A stretch of 64,000 nt of DNA from Pseudomonas putida NBRC 14164 (lineage in GTDB: Bacteria; Pseudomonadota; Gammaproteobacteria; Pseudomonadales; Pseudomonadaceae). Positions within the stretch are counted from its first letter, which is position 1. Every line of letters starts with the position of its first letter. Made by a program: the position numbers and the translations under genes. Shown here piece by piece: positions 1 through 10,464 of the stretch. The notes beneath the pieces are model-generated. The model saw nothing but the letters and a program-made list of their open reading frames with translations, had not been told where the DNA came from and did not search any database. Location of the stretch: assembly GCF_000412675.1 (NCBI RefSeq), contig NC_021505.1:310001-374000 (forward strand), in the 5' to 3' direction.

Positions 1-1699
1 GCACTGCGGAGGCGTCCAGCGGGTTGTCGCCGTTCATTACACGCAGGAAGCCGGCTGCTTGTTCGAAGGTTTTTTCACCCAGGCGGCTGACTTTTTTCAG
101 CGCTGCACGGGTGGCAAACGGGCCGTTGGCATCGCGGTGGGCGACGATGTTCTGTGCCAGTGTGGCGTTGAGGCCGGAGATACGGGTCAGCAGCGCCACC
201 GAGGCGGTGTTGACGTCCACGCCCACGGCGTTCACGCAGTCCTCGACCACGGCGTCCAGGCCACGCGCCAGTTTCAGCTGGGAAACGTCGTGCTGGTACT
301 GGCCGACGCCGATGGATTTCGGGTCGATCTTCACCAGCTCGGCCAGCGGGTCCTGCAGGCGGCGGGCAATCGACACGGCGCCACGGATCGACACGTCCAG
401 GTCCGGGAACTCGCGGGCGGCCAGTTCCGATGCCGAGTACACCGACGCACCGGCCTCGGAGACCATGATCTTGGTAATTTTCAGCGCTGGGTATTTTTTG
501 ACCAGTTCGGCCACCAGCTTGTCGCTCTCGCGGCTGGCGGTGCCGTTGCCGATGGCGATCAGTTCCACCGAGTGCTTGGCGCACAGTGCGGCCATGATGG
601 AAATGGTGCGGTCCCAGTCATTCTTTGGCGCGTGCGGGTACACCGTGGTGTAGTCCAGCAGCTTGCCGGTGGCATCGACCACGGCGATCTTGCAACCGGT
701 GCGCAGGCCCGGGTCGAAGCCCAGGGTGGCGCGCGGGCCGGCCGGGGCGGCCAGCAGCAGGTCGTGCAGGTTGTGGGCGAACACGTTGATCGCCTCGCCT
801 TCGGCGTTGTCGCGCAGTTCGCCGAACAGGTCGGTTTCCAGGTGGGTGTACAGCTTGACCTTCCAGGTCCAGCGCACCACCTCGCCCAGCCATTTGTCGG
901 CCGGGCGGCTGCGGTTTTCAATGCCGACGTGGTTGCCGATCATCACTTCGCACGGGTGCAGGGTGCCAGGCAGTTCTTCGCCCACTTTCAGCGAGGCGCT
1001 CAGCACGCCTTCGTTGCGCCCGCGGAAGATCGCCAGGGCACGGTGCGACGGGGCGTTGCGCAGCAGTTCGTCGTGCGCAAAGTAGTCGCGGAACTTGGCG
1101 CCTTCTTCTTCCTTGCCGGCCACCACACGGGCACTGAGCACGGCTTCCTGCTTGAGGAAGCTGCGCAGCTTGTCGAGCAGGGCGGCGTCTTCGGCGAAGC
1201 GCTCCATGAGGATGTATTTGGCACCTTCCAGCGCGGCCTTGACGTCGGCTACGCCTTTTTCGGCGTTTACGAAGCGTGCGGCTTCGCTTTCCGGGGCCAG
1301 GTTGGGGTCGTTGAACAGGCCGTCGGCCAGGTCGCCCAGGCCGGCTTCCAGGGCGATCTGGCCCTTGGTGCGGCGCTTCTGCTTGTACGGCAGGTACAGG
1401 TCTTCGAGGCGGGTCTTGGTGTCGGCCAGCTTGATTTCGCGGGCCAGTTCCGGGGTCAGCTTGCCCTGTTCCTCGATGCTGGCCAGGATGCTGGCGCGAC
1501 GGTCGTCGAGTTCGCGCAGGTAGCGCAGGCGCTCTTCCAGATGGCGCAGCTGGGTGTCGTCCAGGCTACCGGTCACTTCCTTGCGGTACCGGGCGATGAA
1601 GGGCACGGTCGAGCCTTCGTCCAACAGGCCCACGGCCGCCTCGACCTGCTGGGGGCGTACGCCCAGTTCCTCGGCGATACGGCTGTTGATGCTGTCCAT
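1..1699 (-). CDS. tex: Tex, RNA-binding transcriptional accessory protein (3' end outside window)
   Basis: Reading the minus strand from the ATG at 1699-1697 gives an unbroken frame to the window edge (about 566 residues) that starts [14 protein letters not shown] and carries the Tex core: N-terminal helical part, YqgF/RNase H-like domain ([20 protein letters not shown] region) and the helix-hairpin-helix part ([19 protein letters not shown]). The C-terminal S1 RNA-binding domain lies beyond position 1. A Shine-Dalgarno AGGTGG sits 6 bases before the ATG. Tex is known as a nucleic-acid-binding factor affecting transcription and, in some bacteria, toxin expression and RNA degradation. It is divergent from ompR, with a 217-bp shared upstream region. 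Confidence 0.95.
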   Translation of the reverse strand, partial: MDSINSRIAEELGVRPQQVEAAVGLLDEGSTVPFIARYRKEVTGSLDDTQLRHLEERLRYLRELDDRRASILASIEEQGKLTPELAREIKLADTKTRLEDLYLPYKQKRRTKGQIALEAGLGDLADGLFNDPNLAPESEAARFVNAEKGVADVKAALEGAKYILMERFAEDAALLDKLRSFLKQEAVLSARVVAGKEEEGAKFRDYFAHDELLRNAPSHRALAIFRGRNEGVLSASLKVGEELPGTLHPCEVMIGNHVGIENRSRPADKWLGEVVRWTWKVKLYTHLETDLFGELRDNAEGEAINVFAHNLHDLLLAAPAGPRATLGFDPGLRTGCKIAVVDATGKLLDYTTVYPHAPKNDWDRTISIMAALCAKHSVELIAIGNGTASRESDKLVAELVKKYPALKITKIMVSEAGASVYSASELAAREFPDLDVSIRGAVSIARRLQDPLAELVKIDPKSIGVGQYQHDVSQLKLARGLDAVVEDCVNAVGVDVNTASVALLTRISGLNATLAQNIVAHRDANGPFATRAALKKVSRLGEKTFEQAAGFLRVMNGDNPLDASAV

Positions 1700-1916
1700 G
1701 TAAACCACCTGACATTTGTGAATACGGGGGTCGCCTGTGGGCTTTTCGCCCGGCGGCGCTGGATGAAAGCCGCGCATTATACCCATCGCAATCGGCTTGC
1801 GGTGATGGCGCCCAGCCAGCTGGAACTGGCGCCGGGGGAAAAATCTGCTAACAATGCTCACGCAACGTGCAGCAATGGCTACGCCATAATGCGCGGCGAA
1901 ATCAGAGGAGTTATTC

Positions 1917-2657
1917 ATGACCGGCACCGCAAACACCGCTGAAGGTGACAAGATTCTCATCGTCGACGACGATCCGGGGCTTAGCAGCCTGCTGGAACGG
2001 TTCTTCACCAGCAAGGGCTACCGTGCCCGTGCGGTGCCCAACACCGAGCAGATGGACCGCCTGCTGCAGCGCGAGGTGTTCAACCTGGTGGTGCTCGACC
2101 TGATGCTGCCGGGCGAGGATGGCCTGTCCGCGTGCAAGCGCCTGCGCCAGCAGAACAACCAGATCCCGATCATCATGCTCACCGCCAAGGGCGACGAGCT
2201 GAGCCGTATCAAGGGCCTGGAACTGGGCGCTGACGACTACCTGGGCAAGCCGTTCAACCCGGACGAGCTGATGGCCCGCGTCAAGGCTGTGTTGCGCCGT
2301 CAGGCCCCCGCCGTGCCGGGTGCGCCGGGCAGTGAGGACGAATCGGTCACCTTCGGCGACTACGAGCTGTCGCTGGCCACCCGCGAACTCAAGCGTGGCG
2401 ATGAAGTGCACATGCTCACCACCGGCGAGTTCGCCGTGCTCAAGGCCCTGGTGATGCACGCCCGCGAGCCGCTGACCCGCGACAAGCTGATGAACCTGGC
2501 CCGTGGCCGTGAGTGGGATGCACTGGAACGCTCCATCGACGTGCAGATCTCGCGCCTGCGCCGCATGATCGAGCCGGACCCGTCCAAGCCGCGTTACATC
2601 CAGACCGTCTGGGGCTTGGGCTACGTGTTCGTGCCAGACGGAAACGCAGGTAAATGA
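1917..2657 (+). CDS. ompR: OmpR/AmgR response regulator
   Basis: 246 residues: receiver domain with the acidic cluster VDDD near residues 16-19 and the phospho-acceptor Asp61 in [13 protein letters not shown], then a winged-helix OmpR/PhoB DNA-binding domain ending in [13 protein letters not shown]. The ATG follows AGAGGAG by 6 bases. It pairs with the envZ gene 13 bp downstream. In Pseudomonas this locus is also named AmgRS and governs envelope stress and aminoglycoside tolerance; that role is from P. aeruginosa knowledge, not visible in the sequence. Confidence 0.96.
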   Translation: MTGTANTAEGDKILIVDDDPGLSSLLERFFTSKGYRARAVPNTEQMDRLLQREVFNLVVLDLMLPGEDGLSACKRLRQQNNQIPIIMLTAKGDELSRIKGLELGADDYLGKPFNPDELMARVKAVLRRQAPAVPGAPGSEDESVTFGDYELSLATRELKRGDEVHMLTTGEFAVLKALVMHAREPLTRDKLMNLARGREWDALERSIDVQISRLRRMIEPDPSKPRYIQTVWGLGYVFVPDGNAGK

Positions 2658-2670
2658 TGCCGCGTCGTCC

Positions 2671-3984
2671 ATGAAAACGCCGCTCTGGTTTCCGCAGAGT
2701 TTCTTCGCCCGCACCCTGTGGCTGGTGTTGATCGTCGTCCTGTTCAGCAAGGCCTTGACCCTGGTCTACCTGCTGATGAACGAGGACGTACTGGTCGACC
2801 GTCAGTACAGCCACGGTGTGGCGCTGACCTTGCGCGCCTATTGGGCTGCCGACGAAGAAAACCGAGACAAGATTGCCGAGGCGGCGGGCCTTATCCGCGT
2901 GACCGGCTCGGGTGTGCCCGAGGGCGAGCAGCATTGGCCCTACAGCGAAATCTACCAACGGCAGATGCAGGCGGAGCTGGGCGAAGACACCGAGGTGCGG
3001 CTGCGTATTCATGCGCCACCGGCGTTGTGGGTCAATGCGCCAAGCCTGGGCCCGGGCTGGCTGAAAGTGCCGCTGTACCCGCACCCGCTGCGTGGGCAGA
3101 AGATCTGGAACGTGCTGGGTTGGTTCCTGGCCATCGGCCTGTTGTCCACAGCCTCTGCCTGGATCTTTGTGCGCCAGTTGAACCAGCCGCTCAAGCGCCT
3201 GGTATTCGCCGCTCGTCAGCTGGGCCAGGGGCGCAGCGTGCGCCTGCCGATCAGCGATACACCCAGCGAGATGACCGAGGTGTACAAGGCCTTCAACCAG
3301 ATGGCCGAAGATGTCGAACAGGCCGGGCGCGGGCGCGAGCTGATGCTGGCCGGGGTTTCCCACGACCTGCGCACACCGTTGACGCGCCTGCGCCTGTCGT
3401 TGTCATTGCTGGACAGCGACAGCGACCTGAGTGACGACATGGTCCGCGATATCGAGGACATGGATGCGATCCTCGATCAGTTCCTGGCGTTCATCCGCGA
3501 TGGCCGCGACGAGCCGGTGGAAGAGGTCGACCTGGCTGAACTGGTGCGTGAAGTGGTGGCCCCGTACAACCAGCCGAAAGAACGTGTGCGCCTGTGCCTG
3601 GAGCCAATCCCGCCGTTCCCGCTGCGCCGTGTTTCGCTCAAGCGCATGCTGGGCAACCTGATCGGCAACGCCTTGCACCATGCCGGCAAGGGCGTGGAAG
3701 TGGCTGCCTATGTGTCGGGTGACGAGAGTGCGCCATACGTGGTGCTGAGCGTGCTGGACCGTGGCACCGGGATCGACGAATCGGAGCTGGAGACCATCTT
3801 CAACCCGTTCATTCGTGGGGACCGTGCACGGGGCGGCAAGGGCACCGGTCTGGGGTTGGCGATCGTCAAGCGCATCGCGGCCCAGCATGGCGGGAATGTG
3901 GAGCTGCGTAACCGGTCCGGTGGCGGGATCGAGGCGCGGGTGCGGTTGCCGTTGGGGCTTTTGCTGCCGCGTAATGCTGTATGA
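2671..3984 (+). CDS. envZ: EnvZ/AmgS sensor histidine kinase
   Basis: 437 residues. Order: transmembrane helix near residues 12-32, a periplasmic domain of about 110 residues, a second membrane helix near 147-168, HAMP linker, HisKA H-box GVSHDLRTPLTRLRL, N box in the GNLIGNALHHA region and a G box GKGTGLGLAIVKRIAAQHGG. Standard EnvZ layout and length. It is predicted to phosphorylate the OmpR homologue encoded immediately upstream in the same operon. The start chosen is the ATG 13 bp after the ompR stop. Confidence 0.96.
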   Translation: MKTPLWFPQSFFARTLWLVLIVVLFSKALTLVYLLMNEDVLVDRQYSHGVALTLRAYWAADEENRDKIAEAAGLIRVTGSGVPEGEQHWPYSEIYQRQMQAELGEDTEVRLRIHAPPALWVNAPSLGPGWLKVPLYPHPLRGQKIWNVLGWFLAIGLLSTASAWIFVRQLNQPLKRLVFAARQLGQGRSVRLPISDTPSEMTEVYKAFNQMAEDVEQAGRGRELMLAGVSHDLRTPLTRLRLSLSLLDSDSDLSDDMVRDIEDMDAILDQFLAFIRDGRDEPVEEVDLAELVREVVAPYNQPKERVRLCLEPIPPFPLRRVSLKRMLGNLIGNALHHAGKGVEVAAYVSGDESAPYVVLSVLDRGTGIDESELETIFNPFIRGDRARGGKGTGLGLAIVKRIAAQHGGNVELRNRSGGGIEARVRLPLGLLLPRNAV

Positions 3985-3999
3985 ATCTGGTTGACCACA

Positions 4000-4095
4000 C
4001 CGGCCCTATCGCCGGCAAGCCAGCTCCCACAGGTAATCTACAAGCCTGGAGGTTGTGGTAATCCTGTGGGAGCGGCTTGCCGGCGATAGGGCCGG
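4000..4095. repeat. REP pair between envZ and rimK
   Basis: Two inverted copies of a roughly 33-bp REP unit (GCCGGCAAGCCAGCTCCCAC type) flank a 29-bp spacer between the convergent ends of envZ and rimK. The arms are complementary, so they could fold into a large hairpin and act as a transcriptional barrier. Confidence 0.85.
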
Positions 4096-4107
4096 TACAG
4101 GCTTGAA

Positions 4108-5013
4108 TCAGCCCTTGCCCTTGGTCCGGGTCTGATTAGGCCCGCCGTTCTTCTCAAGGTGCTCGATGATCATGCCGGCCACGTTCTTGCCAGTGGTCAC
4201 CTCGATCCCCTCCAGCCCCGGCGATGAGTTCACCTCCATCACCAACGGCCCATGGTTGGACCGCAGGATATCAACACCCGCCACGCTCAACCCCATCACC
4301 TTGGCCGCACGAATGGCGGTAATCCGCTCTTCCGGGGTGATCTTGATCAGGCTGGCGACGCCACCCCGGTGCAGGTTGGAGCGGAACTCGCCCGGCTTGG
4401 CCTGGCGCTTCATCGAGGCAATCACCTTGTCTCCCACCACAAAGCAGCGAATGTCGGCGCCGCCGGCCTCCTTGATGTACTCCTGAACCATGATGTTCTG
4501 CTTCAGGCCCATGAACGCCTCGATCACCGACTCGGCCGCCTGGGTGGTTTCGCACAGCACCACGCCGATGCCCTGGGTACCCTCCAGCACCTTGATCACC
4601 AGCGGGGCGCCATTGACCATCTGGATCAGGTCGGGGATGTCGTCCGGTGAGTGGGCGAAGCCGGTAATGGGCAGGCCGATACCACGGCGCGACAGCAATT
4701 GCAGCGAGCGCAGTTTGTCGCGCGAGCGGGCAATGGCCACCGATTCGTTGAGCGGGTACACGCCCATCATTTCGAACTGGCGCAGCACCGCGCAGCCGTA
4801 AAAGGTGACCGAAGCCCCGATGCGCGGGATCACAGCATCGAAGCCCTCCAGCGGCTTGCCGCGGTAGTGGATCTGCGGCTTGTGGCTGGCAATGTTCATA
4901 TAGGCCCGCAGGGTGTCGATCACCACCATTTCGTGGCCACGCTGGGTACCGGCTTCGACCAGGCGGCGGGTGGAATACAGACGCGGATTGCGCGACAGCA
5001 CAGCGATCTTCAT
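4108..5013 (-). CDS. rimK: RimK, ATP-dependent ribosomal protein S6 glutamate ligase
   Basis: 301 residues, ATP-grasp fold. Starts [21 protein letters not shown]-grasp signatures include [17 protein letters not shown] and the C-terminal [14 protein letters not shown] metal/ATP-binding segment. RimK adds glutamates to the C terminus of ribosomal protein S6. The ATG overlaps the stop of the upstream rimB-type gene in an ATGA arrangement (5010-5013), so the two are translationally coupled. Family length is normal, only slightly extended by a basic tail (TRTKGKG). Confidence 0.95.
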   Translation of the reverse strand: MKIAVLSRNPRLYSTRRLVEAGTQRGHEMVVIDTLRAYMNIASHKPQIHYRGKPLEGFDAVIPRIGASVTFYGCAVLRQFEMMGVYPLNESVAIARSRDKLRSLQLLSRRGIGLPITGFAHSPDDIPDLIQMVNGAPLVIKVLEGTQGIGVVLCETTQAAESVIEAFMGLKQNIMVQEYIKEAGGADIRCFVVGDKVIASMKRQAKPGEFRSNLHRGGVASLIKITPEERITAIRAAKVMGLSVAGVDILRSNHGPLVMEVNSSPGLEGIEVTTGKNVAGMIIEHLEKNGGPNQTRTKGKG

Positions 5014-5492
5014 GCAGCACCTGTGACAGGGGAAAGGGTGGCCGGAAAGGCCGGTTTATCTTGGACGTACTTCAAGCCGGGGTTCACGACCAGCTGGCCC
5101 TGGATCAAGGCCTTGGAACCGAGCAGCAGGCGGTAGCGCATGTTCTTGCGACAGGCCAGGGTGAACTCCACCTCCCACACACCATCGCCCAGCGCCAGTG
5201 ACGTGCGGATGACATAGCGGGTCTGGGCGTGGCCGTTGGAGCTCTTGATGGTTTTCATGGTGACCAGCGGCGCCTCGCAACGCCGGTGACGCAACTGCAC
5301 CACCGAGCCCAGGTGCGCGGTGAAACGGACCCACGGCTGGCCGTCACGCTCGAACGGTTCCACCTCGGTAGCGTGCAGGCTTGAGGTGCTGGCGCCGGTG
5401 TCGATCTTGGCGCGCAGCCCGGCGACACCAAGGTCGGGCAGGGCTATCCACTCACGCAGGCCGATCACAGTCAAATGGTCAAATGTCTTCAC
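5010..5492 (-). CDS. rimB: RimB-type putative ATP-dependent zinc protease
   Basis: 160 residues from a GTG start at 5492, chosen because CAGGGTG lies 6 bases upstream and because homologues begin at the equivalent [14 protein letters not shown]; an ATG at 5531 lacks a Shine-Dalgarno. The domain is a retropepsin-like aspartic fold with the signature [14 protein letters not shown], the family annotated as ATP-dependent zinc protease and called RimB where it sits in rimABK operons. It overlaps rimK by 4 bp. In P. fluorescens RimB is reported to modulate RimK-modified S6. No separate rimA-like gene is visible next to it here. Confidence 0.85.
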   Translation of the reverse strand: MKTFDHLTVIGLREWIALPDLGVAGLRAKIDTGASTSSLHATEVEPFERDGQPWVRFTAHLGSVVQLRHRRCEAPLVTMKTIKSSNGHAQTRYVIRTSLALGDGVWEVEFTLACRKNMRYRLLLGSKALIQGQLVVNPGLKYVQDKPAFPATLSPVTGAA

Positions 5493-5601
5493 GAAGCGCA
5501 CCCTGCGAGTAAGGTGGTGAACTGTAAGCATGGCGGGGACTTTTTGCATCCGTATGTGAAGGTAGTACAGTTCGATGAAAGACAGAATCCGAGGTAACGG
5601 G

Positions 5602-6003
5602 ATGGCACAAAAAGCCGAAGACGACGACAAGGTTCGCCTGGACAAGTGGCTGTGGGCGGCGCGTTTCTACAAGACGCGGGCGCTGGCCAAGGCGGCGATC
5701 GAGAGCGGCAAGGTGCATTGCCGGGGCGAGCGTTGCAAACCGGGCAAGGAGCCACGGGTGGGCGACGAATTTTTGCTGCGCACCGGGTTCGATGAACGCA
5801 CCGTGGTGGTGAAGGCGTTGTCGGTGGTGCGGCGTGGGGCGCCAGAAGCGCAGACGCTGTACGAGGAAACCGAAGAAAGCGTGCGCCGCCGGGAGCAGGC
5901 GGCCGAAATGCGTAAGGCCGGGGCCATGGGCGTGACCACCGATGGCCGGCCGACCAAGAAGCAGCGGCGGCAGATTCATCAGTTGCATGGGAGCTTTGAA
6001 TAG
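5602..6003 (+). CDS. hslR: HslR (Hsp15), ribosome-associated heat shock protein
   Basis: 133 residues with an N-terminal S4 RNA-binding domain (VRLDKWLWAARFYKTRALA, then AIESGKVHCRG) and a basic C-terminal helix rich in Arg and Lys (TKKQRRQIHQLHGS). Hsp15 binds 50S subunits carrying stalled nascent chains. The ATG at 5602 is preferred over one at 5575 because GAGGT lies 6 bases upstream of it. It is divergent from rimB and only about 110 bp separate the starts. Confidence 0.93.
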   Translation: MAQKAEDDDKVRLDKWLWAARFYKTRALAKAAIESGKVHCRGERCKPGKEPRVGDEFLLRTGFDERTVVVKALSVVRRGAPEAQTLYEETEESVRRREQAAEMRKAGAMGVTTDGRPTKKQRRQIHQLHGSFE

Positions 6004-6105
6004 CCGGGGCCGCTTTGCGGCCCATCGCCGGCAAGCCAGCTCCCACAGAGCCTTGTGGGAGCGGCCCTGCCGGACCGGTCGGAAAGGGCTGCGTAGCAGC
6101 CCCAA
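6004..6105. repeat. REP-like pair after hslR
   Basis: Copies of the GCCGGCAAGCCAGCTCCCAC unit and its inverse (TGTGGGAGCGG...CTGCCGG) fill the space between convergent hslR and the PAP2 gene. The second arm is followed by a small GGGCTGC/GCAGCCC palindrome. Confidence 0.75.
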
Positions 6106-6109
6106 GCAT

Positions 6110-6904
6110 CTAGCGGAGCACGGCCATTCGCCCGACAAGCGGTAATCTGGCCAGCAGGTTGAACAACGGCGCCGTCCAGCGCATCAACGCCTCACTGCCC
6201 TTGGCCGCCAGCGGCGTGTAGTAGCTCCAGCCCAACGCCAGCACTGCCATCAGCAACCCGCCAATGTAGTCATCCTGCCCCCAATGGGCGCCGGCCACCA
6301 GGCGCGGCAGCATGAACAGCACCGCCAGCCCCCAGATCACCAGGAACTGCACCAGGCGGCGGCTGAATACGCTCATGAACAGCGCCCAGATCAGCAGCAC
6401 CGAAGCGTGATCCCCCGGGAAACTTTTGCTGGACCGGTCCTTGAGCTCCCAGGCCGCCTCCAGGTTCGGGTAATAGTCGCTGAGGTGCACCACGTCGTCG
6501 AAGATCATCGACGGGCTCTTGTGCTGCCAGCCGGCTGCATCCACCCACTTGGAAAACAGCGCGCGAATCACCACTAAGAGGAGTAGCGTGACCAGAAAGC
6601 CGAAAAAGGCCTGGCGAACCTGAGCTGCCTTGAACACCCAGTCACCACGGATAAGCACTGCCAGAAGGATCAGGCCAACGACGATGTCGAACGGGCGCAG
6701 GCTGCCGACGGTCCAGATGTAGCGCCAGGTGGTGTTGTCGGCCAGCGGCGCATTCAGGCTGTGGAACAGCCACTCGTCGAAAGTCAGGCACAGGATCTGG
6801 CCAAAAGGCCATAACCAGAAACACAGTAGAGCGATGGGAAGCAGCGTGCAGGCTGCCAATGGCCCCAAGGACCACCTTGCTTGGAACAGTGGTCGATTGT
6901 CCAT
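6110..6904 (-). CDS. PAP2-superfamily membrane phosphatase
   Basis: 264 residues, strongly hydrophobic with about six membrane helices. PAP2 phosphatase motifs are visible: KSFPGDHAS (motif 2 with catalytic His) and RLVAGAHWGQDD (motif 3, nucleophilic His plus Asp). Motif 1 is weak. Members dephosphorylate lipid phosphates such as undecaprenyl pyrophosphate, phosphatidic acid or lipid A; the substrate cannot be read from sequence. It is divergent from hslO with a 120-bp gap. Confidence 0.85.
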   Translation of the reverse strand: MDNRPLFQARWSLGPLAACTLLPIALLCFWLWPFGQILCLTFDEWLFHSLNAPLADNTTWRYIWTVGSLRPFDIVVGLILLAVLIRGDWVFKAAQVRQAFFGFLVTLLLLVVIRALFSKWVDAAGWQHKSPSMIFDDVVHLSDYYPNLEAAWELKDRSSKSFPGDHASVLLIWALFMSVFSRRLVQFLVIWGLAVLFMLPRLVAGAHWGQDDYIGGLLMAVLALGWSYYTPLAAKGSEALMRWTAPLFNLLARLPLVGRMAVLR

Positions 6905-7024
6905 AAGATACCTCTATTGCAAACAGGAATCGGAGCGCCTTGTGAGCGCTCTGTCACGGGTTTTCGAAGGTTTTCGACAACCGCTGTAACCATTTTGTCA
7001 TCATTTTTTAGATAGCCAAAACCT

Positions 7025-7924
7025 ATGAGCGATTTGCCTGATACCGATTTCACCCAACGTTTCATCTTCGACGAGCGCGATGTGCGCGGCGAGTGGGTGT
7101 CTCTCGATGACAGCTATGCCGCGGTGCTGGCGCGTCATGAATACCCACAGCCGGTGCAGGTGCTGCTCGGCGAACTGATGGCTGCCACCGCCTTGCTGGT
7201 GGGGGCGTTGAAGTTCGATGGCCTGCTGATTCTGCAGGCGCGCTCCGAAGGGCCGATCCCGCTGCTGATGGTGGAATGCTCGGGCGATCGCGACATCCGT
7301 GGCGTGGCGCGCTACGAGGCCGATCAGATCGCCGCTGATGCCACGCTGGCGCAGTTGATGCCCGAGGGCCACCTGACCCTGACCATCGACCCGGTCAAGG
7401 GCCAGCGCTACCAAGGTACAGTGGACCTCGACGGTGCCAACCTGTCGGAGTGCTTCACCAACTACTTCGTCCAGTCGCAACAGCTCAATACCCGCTTCTG
7501 GCTCAACGCCGAAAACGGCAAGGCCCGTGGCCTGCTGCTGCAGCAACTGCCGCGTGATCGCCAGCCTGACGACGAAGAGCGTGAAGACAGCTGGCAGCAC
7601 GTGATCGCCTTGGCCAAGACCCTCAAGCCTGAAGAATGGGCCGAAGGTAACGAAACCCTGCTGCACCGCCTGTACCACGAAGATGCCGTGCGCCTGTTCG
7701 ACATTCAGCCGTTGCGCTTCAATTGCAGCTGCTCGCGCGAACGCTCCGGTAATGCGCTCGTGAGCTTGGGCGAGCATGACGCCAAGGCACTGGTGCAAGA
7801 GTGCGGCGGCCAGGTGGAGATCGATTGCCAGTTCTGCAACGAGCGCTATTTCTTCGATGCAAGCGATGTGGCGCAACTGTTTGCCGGTGGCGGTACAGAC
7901 ACCGCCTCAGAAACTCGCCACTGA
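7025..7924 (+). CDS. hslO: Hsp33, redox-regulated chaperone
   Basis: 299 residues, typical Hsp33 length. The C-terminal redox switch is intact: CSC near residue 238 and CQFC about 30 residues later, the four zinc-binding cysteines whose oxidation activates holdase activity. Start [17 protein letters not shown] is canonical. Divergent from the PAP2 gene and upstream of pckA, an arrangement shared by many pseudomonads. Confidence 0.96.
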   Translation: MSDLPDTDFTQRFIFDERDVRGEWVSLDDSYAAVLARHEYPQPVQVLLGELMAATALLVGALKFDGLLILQARSEGPIPLLMVECSGDRDIRGVARYEADQIAADATLAQLMPEGHLTLTIDPVKGQRYQGTVDLDGANLSECFTNYFVQSQQLNTRFWLNAENGKARGLLLQQLPRDRQPDDEEREDSWQHVIALAKTLKPEEWAEGNETLLHRLYHEDAVRLFDIQPLRFNCSCSRERSGNALVSLGEHDAKALVQECGGQVEIDCQFCNERYFFDASDVAQLFAGGGTDTASETRH

Positions 7925-8103
7925 AACGTTTAATTGCAGGGGAATCTCCTGTCGAATTGCGCAAAAGCGCGGTTACGACAGGAGGGGCCTACTTTTTTTG
8001 GGCGTTTCTGGCATAATCCGGCCACTTTTTTCGCTGTAGTAGTTTTTTCAAGACAACTACAAAACGTTTGGAGCACTCGGCCTCGGGCCGGATGGGGTAT
8101 CTC

Positions 8104-9645
8104 ATGACGCAAGCCAACAACACCGTGTACACCGACCTGAGCGTCGATGAGCTGGTAAAAGAAGCGCTGCAACGCGGTGAAGGCGTACTAGCCGATACTG
8201 GCGCACTGGTCGTAGAGACTGGTCACCGTACTGGCCGTTCGCCGGCTGACCGTTTCATCGTCGAAGAACCTTCCACCCAGGACGCCATTTCCTGGGGCCC
8301 GATCAACCGCAAGTTCCCGGCCGACAAGTTCGATGCCCTGTGGGACCGCGTCGAGGCGTTCAACAACGCCCAGGATCACTTCGTTTCCTACGTTCACGTA
8401 GGGGCAGCCGCCGAGCACTACCTGCCGGTGAAGATGACCACCCAGACTGCCTGGCAGAACCTGTTCGGCCGTTGCCTGTTCATCAACCCGGAGCAGTTCA
8501 ACCCGGCTGGCCGCGACCAGTGGCAGGTGCTCAACGTTGCCAACTTCGTGTGCGAGCCTGAGCGTGACGGCACCAATTCCGACGGTTGCGTGATCATCAA
8601 CTTCGCCGCCAGGAAAGTGCTGATCGCTGGCATGCGTTACGCCGGCGAAATGAAGAAAGCCATGTTCTCGGTGCAGAACTTCCTGCTGCCGGCGGCCGAC
8701 GTACTGCCAATGCACTGCGCGGCCAACATCGGCGAAGAAGGCGATGTAACCCTGTTCTTCGGCCTGTCCGGCACCGGCAAGACCACCCTGTCGGCCGACG
8801 AAAGCCGTTACCTGATCGGTGACGACGAGCACGGTTGGGGCGAAGGCGTTGTCTTCAACATGGAAGGCGGCTGCTACGCCAAGTGCATCGATCTGTCCGA
8901 GAAGAACGAGCCGGTCATCTGGAAAGCCATCAAGCACGGCGCTGTGCTGGAAAACGTCGTTCTCGACGGCAACAAGCACGCCGACTACACCGACGTCAGC
9001 CTGACCCAGAACAGCCGTGCAGCGTACCCGCTGGAGCACGTTGCCAAGCGTTCCGAAGCGAACCTGGGCGGCGAGCCTAACGCGGTCATCTTCCTGACCT
9101 GCGACCTGACCGGTGTTCTGCCTCCGGTTTCGATCCTGAACAACGAACAGGCGGCCTACCACTTCCTGTCCGGTTACACCGCGCTGGTTGGTTCTACCGA
9201 AATGGGTTCGGGCGGCGGCATCAAGTCGACCTTCTCCACCTGCTTCGGCGCACCGTTCTTCCCGCGTCCGGCTGGCGAGTACGCCGAGCTGCTGATCAAG
9301 CGTATCAATGGCTTCAACTCCAAGGTCTACCTGGTCAACACCGGCTGGACCGGCGGTGGCTACGGCGTTGGCAAGCGCTTCAGCATCCCGACCACCCGTG
9401 CGGTGATCGCTGCGATCCAGAGCGGCGCGCTGGTCGGTGCCGAAACCGAGCATCTGGACATCATCAACCTGGACGTGCCAAAAGTTGTCCCGGGTGTTGA
9501 AACCGAGTTGCTCAACCCGCGCACCAACTGGGCTGACAAAGCTGCCTACGACGAGGCCGCCAAAGGCCTGGCCAAGCTGTTCATCGAAAACTTCAAGAAG
9601 TTTGAAGTTTCCGACGCCATCAAGGCCGCTGGCCCGCAGCTGTAA
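8104..9645 (+). CDS. pckA: Phosphoenolpyruvate carboxykinase (ATP)
   Basis: 513 residues from the ATG at 8104 ([18 protein letters not shown]); an upstream in-frame ATG at 8068 would add 12 unlikely residues. The ATP-type PEPCK signature is present: P-loop [16 protein letters not shown] and the substrate site [15 protein letters not shown]. It converts oxaloacetate plus ATP to phosphoenolpyruvate and CO2 for gluconeogenesis on organic acids. The gene stands alone, with a 179-bp upstream region and a strong terminator. Confidence 0.97.
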   Translation: MTQANNTVYTDLSVDELVKEALQRGEGVLADTGALVVETGHRTGRSPADRFIVEEPSTQDAISWGPINRKFPADKFDALWDRVEAFNNAQDHFVSYVHVGAAAEHYLPVKMTTQTAWQNLFGRCLFINPEQFNPAGRDQWQVLNVANFVCEPERDGTNSDGCVIINFAARKVLIAGMRYAGEMKKAMFSVQNFLLPAADVLPMHCAANIGEEGDVTLFFGLSGTGKTTLSADESRYLIGDDEHGWGEGVVFNMEGGCYAKCIDLSEKNEPVIWKAIKHGAVLENVVLDGNKHADYTDVSLTQNSRAAYPLEHVAKRSEANLGGEPNAVIFLTCDLTGVLPPVSILNNEQAAYHFLSGYTALVGSTEMGSGGGIKSTFSTCFGAPFFPRPAGEYAELLIKRINGFNSKVYLVNTGWTGGGYGVGKRFSIPTTRAVIAAIQSGALVGAETEHLDIINLDVPKVVPGVETELLNPRTNWADKAAYDEAAKGLAKLFIENFKKFEVSDAIKAAGPQL

Positions 9646-9664
9646 GCTGAACCCAGCCGCAACA

Positions 9665-9693
9665 AGAAAGCCGCCCTCAGGGGCGGCTTTTTT
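9665..9693 (+). terminator. Rho-independent terminator of pckA
   Basis: GCCGCCC-TCAG-GGGCGGC stem-loop followed by TTTTTT, 20 bp after the pckA stop. Confidence 0.92.
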
Positions 9694-9704
9694 GTATCTG
9701 GTGT

Positions 9705-9980
9705 TCAAGGCCATTGCTGTCGGGCGTGCAGAATGCGGATGATCTCGACACGGTTATCTACGACGCGGTAGATCATCACATAATTGGGCCTGACTACGAT
9801 TTCCCTGGTTCCTGGGTATCTGCCCACCTTGTAGAGAACCGGATTCTGTGCTGCGCGCCTGGCTTTGTCCCCGAAGGTTTCGTCCAGCTCGATTGCCGCT
9901 GCAGGATTGTCCTGAGCGATATGGTCCATGATGCGCATGCGGTCTTTGAGCGCCATTTGGCGCCACATCAGCTGCATCAA
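9705..9980 (-). CDS. RelE/ParE-family toxin
   Basis: 91 residues. The RelE/ParE fold is recognised from the helical N terminus (AIELDETFGDKARRAAQNP), the central strand pair with GRYPGTREIVVRPNYVMIYRV and the terminal VEIIRILHARQQWP, a typical type II toxin ending. Its ATG overlaps the stop of the upstream antitoxin-like gene by 4 bp (9977-9980), the usual antitoxin-first coupling. ParE (gyrase) versus RelE (mRNA) activity cannot be decided from sequence. Confidence 0.85.
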   Translation of the reverse strand: MMQLMWRQMALKDRMRIMDHIAQDNPAAAIELDETFGDKARRAAQNPVLYKVGRYPGTREIVVRPNYVMIYRVVDNRVEIIRILHARQQWP

Positions 9981-10420
9981 CGTATCTTGGCAGCCAGGGT
10001 GGCACGACGAGCAGCAAACAGTAGTTCGGCCTCCTCATCGTCCATCACTGGCGCTGTGTCATCCAGGCTCGCTATTACCTGCTCGTGGAACCACGCCTCA
10101 TAGGCAGCTGCTTCATGGGCCCGCTTCAACGCCTGGGCGCGGTCAGGCCGTTGATAAGTAGTCATCTGCCCAGGATCGAAAGTGGATGCATCGACCACGA
10201 AATGGTCGATTCCCAGATCCAGCAGGTAAGTCACCAGAGTCTCAAGTTTCTTGAAAAGCCTGACGTTGCCGCTGCGCTGGGCGGTAAGCACATGTTCCTG
10301 ATGGTTGATATCTACCTGAACCGCCCAGCCCCCTGGGTGACCTACGATATGCGTAGCGTTGATACGGCCTGATTCCGCCATGCGGCTCAGGTTGGCATGG
10401 TCGAGAAGATGAGTTGGCAT
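9977..10420 (-). CDS. Two-part antitoxin of a type II toxin-antitoxin pair
   Basis: 147 residues from ATG 10420; a start at 10441 adding 7 residues is possible. The C-terminal ~50 residues (AYEAWFHEQVIASLDD, then an acidic stretch and RRATLAAKI) look like a ParD/StbD-type toxin-binding tail. The N-terminal ~95 residues, with a possible helix-turn-helix-like start (LSRMAESGRINATHIV) and a beta-rich part, are an unusual addition for an antitoxin; I do not recognise this domain. Coupled by ATGA to the toxin. Confidence 0.72.
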   Translation of the reverse strand: MPTHLLDHANLSRMAESGRINATHIVGHPGGWAVQVDINHQEHVLTAQRSGNVRLFKKLETLVTYLLDLGIDHFVVDASTFDPGQMTTYQRPDRAQALKRAHEAAAYEAWFHEQVIASLDDTAPVMDDEEAELLFAARRATLAAKIR

Positions 10421-10464
10421 GGGTGTATTTCTCGGCTTCATCGGGACTGACCATGCTATGCAAT

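Noticed and set aside
59..1942. A plus-strand open frame of 627 codons opposite tex
   Set aside because: The minus strand encodes a clear Tex protein; the plus-strand translation is Gly/Ala/Gln-rich nonsense typical of a codon-shadow.
4000..4095. Palindrome considered as a plain terminator or IS end
   Set aside because: It matches the REP units repeated elsewhere in the window, has no T tract, and there is no transposase nearby.
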